Source: Herbiconiux oxytropis (lineage in GTDB: Bacteria > Actinomycetota > Actinomycetes > Actinomycetales > Microbacteriaceae). From it: a stretch of 64,000 bases of DNA. The position numbers and the translations under genes were made by a program. This document shows, in pieces, positions 14,069 through 22,449 of the stretch. Under the pieces are notes generated by a model. That model saw only the letters and a program-made list of their open reading frames with translations. It was not told the origin of the DNA and did not search any database. The DNA lies in contig NZ_JANLCK010000001.1 in assembly GCF_024979315.1 (NCBI RefSeq), forward strand, positions 124,001 to 188,000, given 5' to 3'. Each line of letters starts with the position of its first letter. Position 1 is the stretch's first letter.

Positions 14069-15292
14069 CTACCGCCCCACCTCGCGCGCCGCGAACCCCG
14101 CACGCCGGGCGGCCGCGTAGGCCGCGGGCAGCGCCGCCACGAGGGCGTCGATGTCGTCCGCCGTGGTCCCGTGCCCGAGCGTGAACCGCAGGGCCCCGCG
14201 CGCCTCGTCATCCGGAACGCCCATCGCCTTCAGCACGTGCGACACCTCCGGCACCCCCGCCTGGCACGCCGATCCGGTCGACACCGAGAACCCCGCCATG
14301 TCGAGCAGGAACAGCAGCGAGTCGCCCTCGCAGCCCGGGAACGTGAAGTGCGCGTTGCCCGGCAGCCGCCCCCGCCCGCCGTCCGAGGCGGGGTCGTCCC
14401 CTCGCAGAACCGCCTCCGGCACCGCCATCCGCACCCCGGCCACCAGCCGGTCGCGGAGAGCTGCGAGCCCGGCCACGAACGGAGAGGGGCCGTCGGCGAA
14501 CTCCCCAGTCACCGCGCGCGCCGCCGCCGCGAACGCCGCGGCCCCCGCCGCATCCTGGGTGCCCGAGCGCACCCGCTGCTGGTTGCCACCGTGGATGAGC
14601 GGCTCGACCGTGCTCCGCCGTGCGAGCACGAGCGCGCCGACCCCCACGGGTCCGCCGATCTTGTGCGCCGAGACGCTCAGCGCCGCGGCCCCCACCGCGT
14701 GGAAGTCGATCGGCAGGTACCCGTAGGCCGCCACCGCGTCGACGTGCACGGGCACCCCGAAGTCGTCGGCGACCGCGACGAGCGAGGCCACCGGCTGCAC
14801 CGTGCCCACCTCGTTGTTGGCCCAGATCAGCGTCACGAGAGCCACGGATGCGCCGTGCAGCTCGAGCGCCGAGCGCAGCACCACCGGGTCGACACGCCCC
14901 ACGGAGTCCACCGGCAGCTCCACCACCTGTGCGCCCTCGTGCCGCGCGAGCCACTCGACCGCGTCGACCGTGGCGTGGTGCTCCCCGCCCGGCACCAGCA
15001 CGACCGGGCGCGAACCGGGCGCGCCGGCCGCGCCCTCCTGCCGGGCCCACCACAGCCCCTTCACCCCGAGGTTGATCGACTCGGTCCCCCCGGAGGTCAG
15101 GATCACCTCGACCGGCTCGGCCCCCACCGACTCGGCGATCGCCTCGCGAGCCTCCTCGAGCATCCGCTTCGCCCCTTGCCCCTGCGAGTGGATCGACGAC
15201 GGGTTGCCCACCAGCGAGAGGGCGTCGATGTAGGCCGAGCGCGCCACCGGAAGCAGCGGCGTGGTGGCGGCGTGGTCAAGGTAGACGGGCAT
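14069..15292 (-). CDS. Cysteine desulfurase (NifS/IscS family)
   Basis: The 407-residue PLP enzyme takes sulfur from cysteine. Features are YLDHAATTPL at the N-terminus, a His-rich motif VPGGEHHATVDAVEW, the Schiff-base Lys in SVSAHKIGGPVGVG and the sulfur-carrying Cys loop STGSACQAGVPEVSH. The ATG gives MPVYLDHAAT, the usual family start. The same strand carries mnmA downstream, so supplying sulfur for tRNA thiolation is the likely job. It diverges from glgX across an 83-nt gap. Confidence 0.93.
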   Translation of the reverse strand: MPVYLDHAATTPLLPVARSAYIDALSLVGNPSSIHSQGQGAKRMLEEAREAIAESVGAEPVEVILTSGGTESINLGVKGLWWARQEGAAGAPGSRPVVLVPGGEHHATVDAVEWLARHEGAQVVELPVDSVGRVDPVVLRSALELHGASVALVTLIWANNEVGTVQPVASLVAVADDFGVPVHVDAVAAYGYLPIDFHAVGAAALSVSAHKIGGPVGVGALVLARRSTVEPLIHGGNQQRVRSGTQDAAGAAAFAAAARAVTGEFADGPSPFVAGLAALRDRLVAGVRMAVPEAVLRGDDPASDGGRGRLPGNAHFTFPGCEGDSLLFLLDMAGFSVSTGSACQAGVPEVSHVLKAMGVPDDEARGALRFTLGHGTTADDIDALVAALPAAYAAARRAGFAAREVGR

Positions 15293-15362
15293 CGTGATTC
15301 GCGATCCAAGCGGGCGCAACGGCGGTGATCTAGCGGATTTCGAGGTGGCGGAAGCCTGCAAC

Positions 15363-15368
15363 TACTCT
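15363..15368 (+). promoter_or_regulatory. Probable -10 element of leaderless glgX message
   Basis: TACTCT ends seven nt before the glgX ATG, with no ribosome-binding site between. It lies in the 83-nt gap between divergent desulfurase and glgX genes. Confidence 0.45.
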
Positions 15369-15375
15369 AAGTCCC

Positions 15376-17436
15376 ATGACCCCGGCCGACCCCCTCGCGC
15401 GCCTCGGCGTGCGTCAGACCTCCCATGGCGGCGAGCTGCGCGTGTGGTCGCAGAACGCCACGAGCATGGAGCTCTGCCTCTACGACCACAAGGATCCGAA
15501 CTGGATCTACAAGACCGTGCCGATGACCAAGGATGCGGGCGACGTCTGGTCGGCGCGAACCCGCTCCCTCGCGCCCGGCCGCCGCTACACGCTGAGGGTC
15601 GACGGGCCCGACGGGCCGATGGACGCCTTCGATCCGACACTCGCCCTCCTCGACCCCTACGCGAGGGGCCTCGTGCGCTCCGGCCGCGAGCAGTGGCGGA
15701 GTGTGGTGGTCGACGAGGAGTTCAACTGGAACGGCGTCGAGAAGCCGCGCACCCCCCTCGACCGCACCGTCATCTACGAGGCCCACGTCAAGGGCCTGTC
15801 GAAGATCAACAACCGTATCCCCGAGAACCTCCGCGGAACCTACGCGGGCCTCGCGCACGAGTCGAGCATCGGCTACCTCAAGAGCCTCGGTGTGACGGCC
15901 GTCGAGCTCCTCCCGGTGCACGCCTTCGTGAGCGAGCAGCGCCTGCAGAAGCAGGGCCTCACCAACTACTGGGGCTACAACACCCTGGGCTTCTTCGCCC
16001 CGCACAGCCTCTACGCCTCGAGGGCGGCGCAGGCCGAGGGGCCGGGCGCGGTGCTCCGCGAGTTCAAGGGCATGGTCAAGCTGCTGCACGAGGCCGGCCT
16101 CGAGGTCATCCTCGACGTGGTCTACAACCACACCGCCGAAGAAGGGCGGATGGGCCCGACCACGAGCTTCCGCGGCATCGACAACGCCTCCTACTACCGC
16201 CAGACGGCGCGCGGCGACTACATCGACGTCACCGGATGCGGCAACTCGATCGACACGTCCACGCCCGCGGCCACCCGGCTCATCCTCGACTCACTGAGGT
16301 ACTGGGCGAACGACGTGCAGATCGACGGCTTCCGCTTCGACCTGGCGGCGACCCTCGGCCGGAACGCCGACCACTACTACGACCCGGAGCATCCGCTCAT
16401 CACCGGCATCGTCGACGACCCCGAGCTCGCCGGGGTGAAGATGATCGCCGAACCGTGGGACGTGGGGATGGGCGGTTGGCAGACCGGCAACTTCCCCGCC
16501 TGCTGGTCGGAATGGAACGACCGGTTCCGCGACCGGATGCGCAAGTTCTGGCTGCGCGACATCAAGTCGATCCGCGAGAACGGCAACCCGGGCGACGGCG
16601 TGGGCATGCTCGCCACCCGCATAGCGGGCTCGTCGAACACGTTCGTGCAGGCCCGCGGCCCGCTCGCGAGCGTGAACTTCGTGACCGCTCACGACGGCTT
16701 CACCCTCGCCGACCTCACCGCCTACAACGTCAAGCACAACGTCGGCAACGGCGAGGCCAACCGCGACGGCACCGACAACAACATGTCGTACAACCACGGC
16801 ATCGAGGGGCCCACCACGAGCCGCGCGATCGAGCAGTCCCGCCGCCGGGCGATGCGCAACCTCATGGGCACGCTGCTGCTCTCGGCGGGAGTGCCGATGA
16901 TCACGGCGGGCGACGAGTTCGGCCGCAGCCAGAAGGGCAACAACAACGCCTACTGCCACGACTCCGAGCTGACCTGGATCGGCTGGGACCGCCGCACCTG
17001 GCAGAAGGACCTCTGGCGCACCACCCAGCACCTGCTCCGGATGCGACGTGAGAACCCCGCGCTCCGGCCCATCCGGTACGGGGTCTTCGGCGAGCGCACC
17101 CCGGGGGCCAGCCAGATGGACTGGTACGACGCCCGCGGCGAGTCGATGTCGGTGGCCGACTGGAACTCCGCCGAGAACCGCACGCTGCAGTACGTCGCGG
17201 CGTCGACCCCCGACCAGGAGCCGTTCAACCGCATCCTGACCGTCATCCACGGTGTCGAGGAGCCGATCGCGGTCACGCTCCCCGTGCATGACGACGTCGA
17301 GGCCTACGAGCTGCTCTGGGACTCGGGCCAAGACTCCCCGACGACCCACCACCACGACGACCCGCTCCCCCGCTTCGCGCCGGGCCAGGAGGTCGAGGTG
17401 GCGGCGGCCTCCCTCCAGCTCTACCGCGCGGTCTGA
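15376..17436 (+). CDS. glgX: Glycogen debranching enzyme (GlgX/TreX type)
   Basis: The 686-residue GH13_11 isoamylase-like enzyme cuts alpha-1,6 branches from glycogen or malto-oligosaccharides. An N-terminal CBM48-like domain (about 1-130) precedes the barrel. Catalytic residues are Asp near 322 in DGFRFDLAATLGR, Glu near 359 in KMIAEPWDVGMGGW and Asp in FVTAHDGFTLADLT. Debranched chains would feed GlgP and TreY. In many actinobacteria it is called treX and sits beside treYZ; here it is 12 kb away. It ends before a nested palindrome. Confidence 0.96.
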   Translation: MTPADPLARLGVRQTSHGGELRVWSQNATSMELCLYDHKDPNWIYKTVPMTKDAGDVWSARTRSLAPGRRYTLRVDGPDGPMDAFDPTLALLDPYARGLVRSGREQWRSVVVDEEFNWNGVEKPRTPLDRTVIYEAHVKGLSKINNRIPENLRGTYAGLAHESSIGYLKSLGVTAVELLPVHAFVSEQRLQKQGLTNYWGYNTLGFFAPHSLYASRAAQAEGPGAVLREFKGMVKLLHEAGLEVILDVVYNHTAEEGRMGPTTSFRGIDNASYYRQTARGDYIDVTGCGNSIDTSTPAATRLILDSLRYWANDVQIDGFRFDLAATLGRNADHYYDPEHPLITGIVDDPELAGVKMIAEPWDVGMGGWQTGNFPACWSEWNDRFRDRMRKFWLRDIKSIRENGNPGDGVGMLATRIAGSSNTFVQARGPLASVNFVTAHDGFTLADLTAYNVKHNVGNGEANRDGTDNNMSYNHGIEGPTTSRAIEQSRRRAMRNLMGTLLLSAGVPMITAGDEFGRSQKGNNNAYCHDSELTWIGWDRRTWQKDLWRTTQHLLRMRRENPALRPIRYGVFGERTPGASQMDWYDARGESMSVADWNSAENRTLQYVAASTPDQEPFNRILTVIHGVEEPIAVTLPVHDDVEAYELLWDSGQDSPTTHHHDDPLPRFAPGQEVEVAAASLQLYRAV

Positions 17437-17472
17437 GCGCCAGTCCGCCCCGTCTGACCGCCCCCGTCCCTC

Positions 17473-17561
17473 GCGACTTGACAGTAGTTGCGGCTAAAGA
17501 CGCCGACTTGACACAAGATGTGCCAAGTCGGCGCTCTTACGCACAACTACTGTCAAGTCGC
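17473..17561. repeat. 89-bp nested palindrome between convergent glgX and MFS genes
   Basis: Outer arms of 18 nt (17473-17490 and 17544-17561) are perfect inverted copies. Inner arms of 15 nt (17501-17515 and 17519-17533) match with one mismatch around a 3-nt loop. The core CGACTTG(A/G)CA occurs four times, twice per strand. It can fold into a long two-tier hairpin on either strand. Position fits a bidirectional terminator; the repeated core fits a REP/MITE-like element. There is no U-rich tail. Confidence 0.85.
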
Positions 17562-17585
17562 TGGAGCTCCGAGCGCGGCCGGAGT

Positions 17586-19064
17586 TCAGGGCGCGGCCGG
17601 AGCCGCCCGAAGGTCGCGGGCCGCCCGAAGGTCGCGGGCCGCCGGGCGGTCGCGGCCCACCGGGAGGAAGAGGGCCACCACCGCCGCGAGCGCGAGGGCC
17701 CCTGCCCCCACCGCGATCGCGGGGATCGCCGCGTCGACGTACCCGTCGGGCGTGAACGAGCCGCCGGCCCCCGTGAACACCGCGGTGAGCACGGCGATGC
17801 CGAGGGCCACCCCGATCTCGCGGAGGGTCGAGTTGGTGCCCGAGGCCTTCGCGTTGTCGTCCGAGCTCATGTTCGCGAGCACGGCGGTCGACGAGGGGGC
17901 GAAGACGAGTCCCATGCCCACGCCGGCGAAGACGAAGGCGGGCACGAGGGCGCCGTAGTCGAGCGTGGTCGACATCACGGCGGCGAGCCAGCCCACGCCG
18001 ACGGCCTGCAGCACGAGCCCCGCGACGATGAGCAGGCGCGTGCCCACCCTCGGCGCGATCAGGCCGGCGAGCGGCGCGATCACCATGGGCGCGAGAGTCC
18101 ACGGCATCGTCATGACGCCCGCCTCGAGCGGTGTCGCCCCGCCCACGATCTGCAGGTACTGGATGAGGATGAACACCGACCCGAAGATGCCGAAGCTGAA
18201 GGTCAGCCCCACGATGTTCGCCACGGTGAAGCTGCGGTCGCGGAACAGCCGGAGCGGCAGCAGCGGGTTCGGCACCCGGCGCTCCCAGAGCACGAACGCC
18301 ACGAGCAGCACGGCGCCCGCGGCGAGCGCCCCGGCCACCTCGAGGCTCGACCAGCCCGCGTCATTGCCGCGCACGATCCCGAAGACGAGCCCCAGCACGC
18401 CGAGGCCGGCGAGGAGCACGCCCACCACGTCGGCCCGGAGTCGCGCCCCGAACGAGTTCGGCAGCGCCAGCAGCACGAGCGGCACGCTCAGGATGCCGAT
18501 GGGCACGTTGAGCCAGAAGATCGCCTCCCAGCTGAAGCCCTCGATCACGGCGCCGCCGATGAGCGGCCCGGTCGCCACTCCGAGGCCCGCGACCCCGCCC
18601 CAGATGCCGATCGCGAGCGGCCGGAGTCGGGCGCTCACCGAACCGACGAGGAGGGTGAGCGAGAGCGGCATGAGCGCCGCAGCGCCGACGCCCTGCAGCG
18701 CGCGTGCCGCGATGAGCATGCCGGGTTCGAGGGCGACGGCGCAGAGGGCCGAGGCCGCCGTGAAGACCCCGATGCCGGCGAGGAAGACCGTGCGCCGGCC
18801 GTAGCGATCACCTAGCGCCACCGCGAGGAGCATGAAGGCGGCGAAGCTCAGCGTGTAGGCGTTGATGAACCACTGGAGCTGCTCGATCGACGCATCGAGC
18901 TCGCGGCCCAGCACGGGAAGGGCGCTCGTGACCACGAGATTGTCGAGCGAGGCCATGAACATGGGCACGCTCGCCGCCACGATGGCGAGCCACACCGGGA
19001 TGCGCCGGGCCGGCCGGGTGGGCCGATCGGCGGTCGGCGCTGATCGGGTGTCGGTGATCGCCAC
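17586..19064 (-). CDS. MFS drug-efflux transporter, DHA2 (14-helix) family
   Basis: The 492-residue inner-membrane proton antiporter has about 14 hydrophobic segments. DHA2 landmarks are ASLDNLVVTSALPVLG at helix 1, LAVALGDRYGRRTVFLAG as motif A and ARALQGVGAAALMPLSL as the next loop and helix. Its GTG start has AAGGAG six nt upstream. It diverges from a TetR regulator, and two GTAATC-type half-site pairs lie between them, so drug- or metabolite-induced derepression is likely. The last residues repeat RDLRAA, encoded by 18-bp tandem repeats. The substrate is unknown. Confidence 0.92.
   Translation of the reverse strand: MAITDTRSAPTADRPTRPARRIPVWLAIVAASVPMFMASLDNLVVTSALPVLGRELDASIEQLQWFINAYTLSFAAFMLLAVALGDRYGRRTVFLAGIGVFTAASALCAVALEPGMLIAARALQGVGAAALMPLSLTLLVGSVSARLRPLAIGIWGGVAGLGVATGPLIGGAVIEGFSWEAIFWLNVPIGILSVPLVLLALPNSFGARLRADVVGVLLAGLGVLGLVFGIVRGNDAGWSSLEVAGALAAGAVLLVAFVLWERRVPNPLLPLRLFRDRSFTVANIVGLTFSFGIFGSVFILIQYLQIVGGATPLEAGVMTMPWTLAPMVIAPLAGLIAPRVGTRLLIVAGLVLQAVGVGWLAAVMSTTLDYGALVPAFVFAGVGMGLVFAPSSTAVLANMSSDDNAKASGTNSTLREIGVALGIAVLTAVFTGAGGSFTPDGYVDAAIPAIAVGAGALALAAVVALFLPVGRDRPAARDLRAARDLRAAPAAP
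17602..17655. repeat. Three tandem 18-bp repeats in the 3' end of the MFS gene
   Basis: Two identical units (17602-17619 and 17620-17637) and a third with about three changes (17638-17655) encode the basic RDLRAA tail. Copy number is likely to vary between strains by slippage; the tail is cytoplasmic and probably not needed for transport. Confidence 0.85.
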
Positions 19065-19085
19065 GAGAGACTCCTTCGGAATGAG

Positions 19086-19101
19086 GTAATCGGATGATTA
19101 C
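19086..19101. promoter_or_regulatory. Likely TetR operator 1
   Basis: GTAATC-GGAT-GATTAC is a perfect 6-bp inverted repeat in the 65-nt gap between the divergent TetR and MFS genes. It overlaps the presumed MFS promoter region, as expected for an operator of the adjacent repressor. Confidence 0.6.
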
Positions 19102-19113
19102 AAGTGACGATAA

Positions 19114-19128
19114 GTAATCAACTGATAC
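19114..19128. promoter_or_regulatory. Likely TetR operator 2 (imperfect)
   Basis: GTAATCAACTGATAC repeats the GTAATC half-site with an imperfect partner and ends one nt before the TetR ATG. Two spaced sites suggest cooperative binding or autoregulation. Confidence 0.45.
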
Positions 19129-19129
19129 C

Positions 19130-19759
19130 ATGTCAAGCGTGACCGACAAGAAGACGCGGATGTCCTCCGACGAGCGGCGCGAGCTCGTGCTCGACGCCGC
19201 CACGACCGTCTTCGGCGAGGCCGGCTACCACGGCGCGAGCACGGATGCCGTGGCGAGGGCCGCCGGGGTCAGCCAGCCCTACGTGGTGCGCATGTTCGGC
19301 ACGAAGCAGCAGCTCTTCCTCGACGTCCTGGGGCGGGCCCTCGACCAGCTCATGGAGGCGTTCCGCGCCGCGATCGCCGGAGACCCCTCCGTGCCGCTCG
19401 GCCGACGCCTGGGTCTGGCGTACTTCGAGCTCACCGCGAACCGCGGCATCCTGCTCTGCCTCATGCACGCCTTCGCCCTGGGTGCCGAGCCCGTCATCGG
19501 TCCGTCAGCGCGCTGCGGCTTCATGGACGTCTATCGCCTGCTCCGGGACGAGGGCGGCATGTCAGCCGACGAGGCATCGTCCTTCCTCGCCGGTGGCATG
19601 CTCTCGAACGTCATCCTGGGCGTGCGGATGCTCGACGACTACGACGAGGAGCCGGCCGTGCGCGAGCTCATGCTGACGGTGTTCCCCGAGAAGCTCGAGA
19701 TCATCCGTGCGACGCACCCTCCGCGTCAGCCCGATCCGGTCAGTGGGCGACGGCGATGA
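19130..19759 (+). CDS. TetR/AcrR-family transcriptional regulator
   Basis: The 209-residue protein has an N-terminal helix-turn-helix (DAATTVFGEAGYHGASTDAV then AGVSQPYVVRMFGTKQQLFL, residues 23-65) and a helical ligand domain. It probably represses the divergent MFS exporter. No Shine-Dalgarno precedes the ATG. A second Met ten residues in (19160) is an alternative start. Its 3' end overlaps the convergent glgP gene by 20 nt. Confidence 0.9.
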   Translation: MSSVTDKKTRMSSDERRELVLDAATTVFGEAGYHGASTDAVARAAGVSQPYVVRMFGTKQQLFLDVLGRALDQLMEAFRAAIAGDPSVPLGRRLGLAYFELTANRGILLCLMHAFALGAEPVIGPSARCGFMDVYRLLRDEGGMSADEASSFLAGGMLSNVILGVRMLDDYDEEPAVRELMLTVFPEKLEIIRATHPPRQPDPVSGRRR

Positions 19760-22334
19760 GGCCGAGCTCCGCCGGCGACGCGAGATGGGCGTGTTTCGGC
19801 ACGACGCGCACGGTGTAGCCGAACGAGCCCGACCTCGCCAGGGCGACCGTGCCGGAGTAGACCCGCTCGGTCGAGCCGGCGCCGGGATCCCCGTTGGCAC
19901 GCGCATCCGAGCCCGCATCGTGCGGCGTCGACAGCTCCACCGTGGCCGCCTCCGAGATGTCGTCGCCGTGCACCGCGTGCCCGTAGACCACCTCCACCGC
20001 GACATCCGCGGGCGACAGCGCTCCGAGCTGGATGTGCGCGCGCACGTGCAGCTCGTCGCCCACCTGCGGGGTGTCGTCTAGTCCGCCGGACTCCACGTGC
20101 ACCACCGCGACCCCGCCCCAGGCGTCCTCGATCCGGTGCTTCCACTCCGCCAGCCCGCGGGCGGCCTCGTGGTCGTCGACGGTCATCGCCCGCTCGGCCG
20201 CGGCCGCCGGCACGTAGAGCCGCTGCACGTACTCGCGCACCATCCGCTCGGCGCTCAGCTCGGGCGAGAGGGTCGCGAGGGTGTGCCGGATCGACTGCAT
20301 CCAGTGGCTCGGGATGCCGTCGGCGTCGCGATCGTAGAACCGCGGCGCCACCTGGTTCTCGAGCAGGTCGTAGAGCGCCTCGGCCTCGAGGGCGTCGCGC
20401 TCGGCGGCGTCTCCCGCCGAGTCGGCGGTGGGGATGGCCCAGCCGTTCTCGCCGTCGAAGTACTCGTTCCACCAGCCGTCGAGGATGGAGAGGTTGAGCC
20501 CGCCGTTCAGCGCGGCCTTCATGCCGGAGGTGCCGCAGGCCTCGAGCGGCCGCAGCGGGTTGTTGAGCCACACGTCGGTGCCGGGGTAGAGCAGCTGCGC
20601 CATGCCGATGTCGTAGTTCGGCAGGAACACGATCCGGTGCCGCACCTCGGGGTCGGAGGCGAAGTGCACGAGCTTCTGGATGAGCCGCTTGCCCTCCTCA
20701 TCGGCCGGATGCGACTTGCCGGCCACCACGAACTGGATCGGCCGCTCGGGGTTCAGCAGGATCGACTTCAGGCGCTCGGGGTCGTGCAGCATGAGGGTGA
20801 GTCGCTTGTAGGTGGGCACCCGCCGGGCGAACCCGATGGTGAGCACCGTCGGGTCGAGCAGTCCCTGGTACCAGGCCGGCGGGATGGAGTCGGGGTTCTG
20901 CCGGCGCCACGCCTCGGTGACCCGGCGACGCGCGTCGTGCACGAGCTGGCGCCGCATGTCGCCGCGCACGGCCCAGAGCTCGGCGTCGGTCACCGCTTCC
21001 GAGGTCCAGTCGGCCGTGGTCGTGTGGCCGGTGCCGAGCTTCGTGCGGGCGAGCTCCTGCAGCAGCGGATCGGTCCAGGTGGGCGCGTGCACACCGTTCG
21101 TGACCGAGGTGATGGGCACATCGGCGCGGTCGAAGCCTGGCCACAGCCCGGAGAACATGCCCCGGCTCACCTCGCCGTGCAGCACCGAGACGCCGTTGGC
21201 GCGCTGGGCGAGACGGAGCCCCATCACGGCCATGTTGAACATGTCGGGCGATCCGCCCTCGTAGTCCTCCGCGCCGAGCGCGAGCACGTCGCCGACGTCG
21301 AGCCCCGGCAGCATGTCGGTCGAGAAGTAGCGCTGCACGAGCGAGCGGTCGAAGCGGTCGATGCCCGCAGGCACGGGAGTGTGGGTCGTGAACACCGTGC
21401 CGGCGCGCACCACCTCGAGGGCCTCGTCGAACGACAGCCCTCCGCCGATGAGGTGCGAGATGCGCTCGAGGCCGAGGAATCCGGCGTGGCCTTCGTTGGT
21501 GTGGAAGACCTCGGGCATGGGCTGGTCGGTGAGCTCGGAGACGACCTCGAGCGCGCGCACGCCGCCCACGCCGAGCAGCAGCTCCTGCAGCAGGCGATGC
21601 TCCCCGCCCCCGCCGTAGAGCCGATCGGTGACGCTCCGCAGATCGTCGTCGTTGTCGGGGATGTCGGTGTCGAGCATGAGCAGGCGCACGCGGCCCACCT
21701 GCGCCTGCCAGATGCGGGCGTAGAGCGCGCGGTCGTCGGGGAGCGCCAGCACGATCTGGGCGGGTGTGCCGTCGGCCAGCCGCAGAACCGACAGCGGCAG
21801 GCCGTCGGGGTCGAGCACGGGGTAGCTCTCCTCCTGCCAGCCGTCGCGCGAGATGGCCTGGGAGAAGTAGCCGGAGCGGTAGAACAGCCCCACGCCGATG
21901 ATCGGCACCCCGAGATCCGAGGCCGCCTTGAGGTGGTCGCCGGCGAGGATGCCGAGCCCGCCGGAGTACTGCGGCAGCGCGGCGGCGATGCCGAACTCGG
22001 GTGAGAAGTAGCCGATGGTGCGGGGGCGCACGCCCTCGAGCCCCTGGTACCAGCGCGGTGCCTCGAGGTAGGCGTGCAGGTCGTCGCGGAGGCTGTTCGC
22101 CCACGCCACGAAGCCCGGGTCGTCGGCGAGCTGGGCGAGGCGTTCGGGGCGGACGGCCCCCAGCAGCGCGACCGGATCACCGAGGGTCGAGCGCCAGTCC
22201 TCCGGCGAGATGTGGGCGAAGATCTGCCGCGTGGGCTCGTGCCAGGCCCAGCGCAGATTGGCGGCGAGCTCGCCGAGCGCCGACAGCGACTCGGGCAGAA
22301 CGGAACGGACGGTGAACCTGCGGATCGCCTTCAC
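19740..22334 (-). CDS. glgP: Alpha-glucan phosphorylase (GT35, short actinobacterial type)
   Basis: The 864-residue PLP-dependent enzyme releases glucose 1-phosphate from the non-reducing ends of alpha-glucan. The N-terminal DUF3417 segment (LGELAANLRWAWHEPTRQIF, about residues 18-37) marks this subtype. The PLP Lys is in ACGTSGMKAALNGG, and FHTNEGHAGFLGLERI is also conserved. The GTG start has AAGGAG ten nt upstream. It diverges from glgE. A C-terminal beta domain of about 110 residues follows the phosphorylase body, as in other actinobacterial members. Confidence 0.95.
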   Translation of the reverse strand: MKAIRRFTVRSVLPESLSALGELAANLRWAWHEPTRQIFAHISPEDWRSTLGDPVALLGAVRPERLAQLADDPGFVAWANSLRDDLHAYLEAPRWYQGLEGVRPRTIGYFSPEFGIAAALPQYSGGLGILAGDHLKAASDLGVPIIGVGLFYRSGYFSQAISRDGWQEESYPVLDPDGLPLSVLRLADGTPAQIVLALPDDRALYARIWQAQVGRVRLLMLDTDIPDNDDDLRSVTDRLYGGGGEHRLLQELLLGVGGVRALEVVSELTDQPMPEVFHTNEGHAGFLGLERISHLIGGGLSFDEALEVVRAGTVFTTHTPVPAGIDRFDRSLVQRYFSTDMLPGLDVGDVLALGAEDYEGGSPDMFNMAVMGLRLAQRANGVSVLHGEVSRGMFSGLWPGFDRADVPITSVTNGVHAPTWTDPLLQELARTKLGTGHTTTADWTSEAVTDAELWAVRGDMRRQLVHDARRRVTEAWRRQNPDSIPPAWYQGLLDPTVLTIGFARRVPTYKRLTLMLHDPERLKSILLNPERPIQFVVAGKSHPADEEGKRLIQKLVHFASDPEVRHRIVFLPNYDIGMAQLLYPGTDVWLNNPLRPLEACGTSGMKAALNGGLNLSILDGWWNEYFDGENGWAIPTADSAGDAAERDALEAEALYDLLENQVAPRFYDRDADGIPSHWMQSIRHTLATLSPELSAERMVREYVQRLYVPAAAAERAMTVDDHEAARGLAEWKHRIEDAWGGVAVVHVESGGLDDTPQVGDELHVRAHIQLGALSPADVAVEVVYGHAVHGDDISEAATVELSTPHDAGSDARANGDPGAGSTERVYSGTVALARSGSFGYTVRVVPKHAHLASPAELGLIAVAH

Positions 22335-22414
22335 GGGGGTGGTCTCCTTCGGGGGTGGGCTCCGACCAACCCCGTCAGCCTAGGGCAGTCGGGTTGCGGC
22401 CTCGTGAACACGGG

Positions 22415-22442
22415 TTGCAGGCCTCTCCTTTGTCGGTAGGGT
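22415..22442 (+). promoter_or_regulatory. Promoter of leaderless glgE
   Basis: TTGCAG (22415-22420), a 16-nt spacer and TAGGGT (22437-22442) precede the GTG start by seven nt. This is the best-formed sigma-70-type promoter in the window with no leader, so transcription probably starts at the GTG. Confidence 0.6.
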
Positions 22443-22449
22443 CTGAAGC

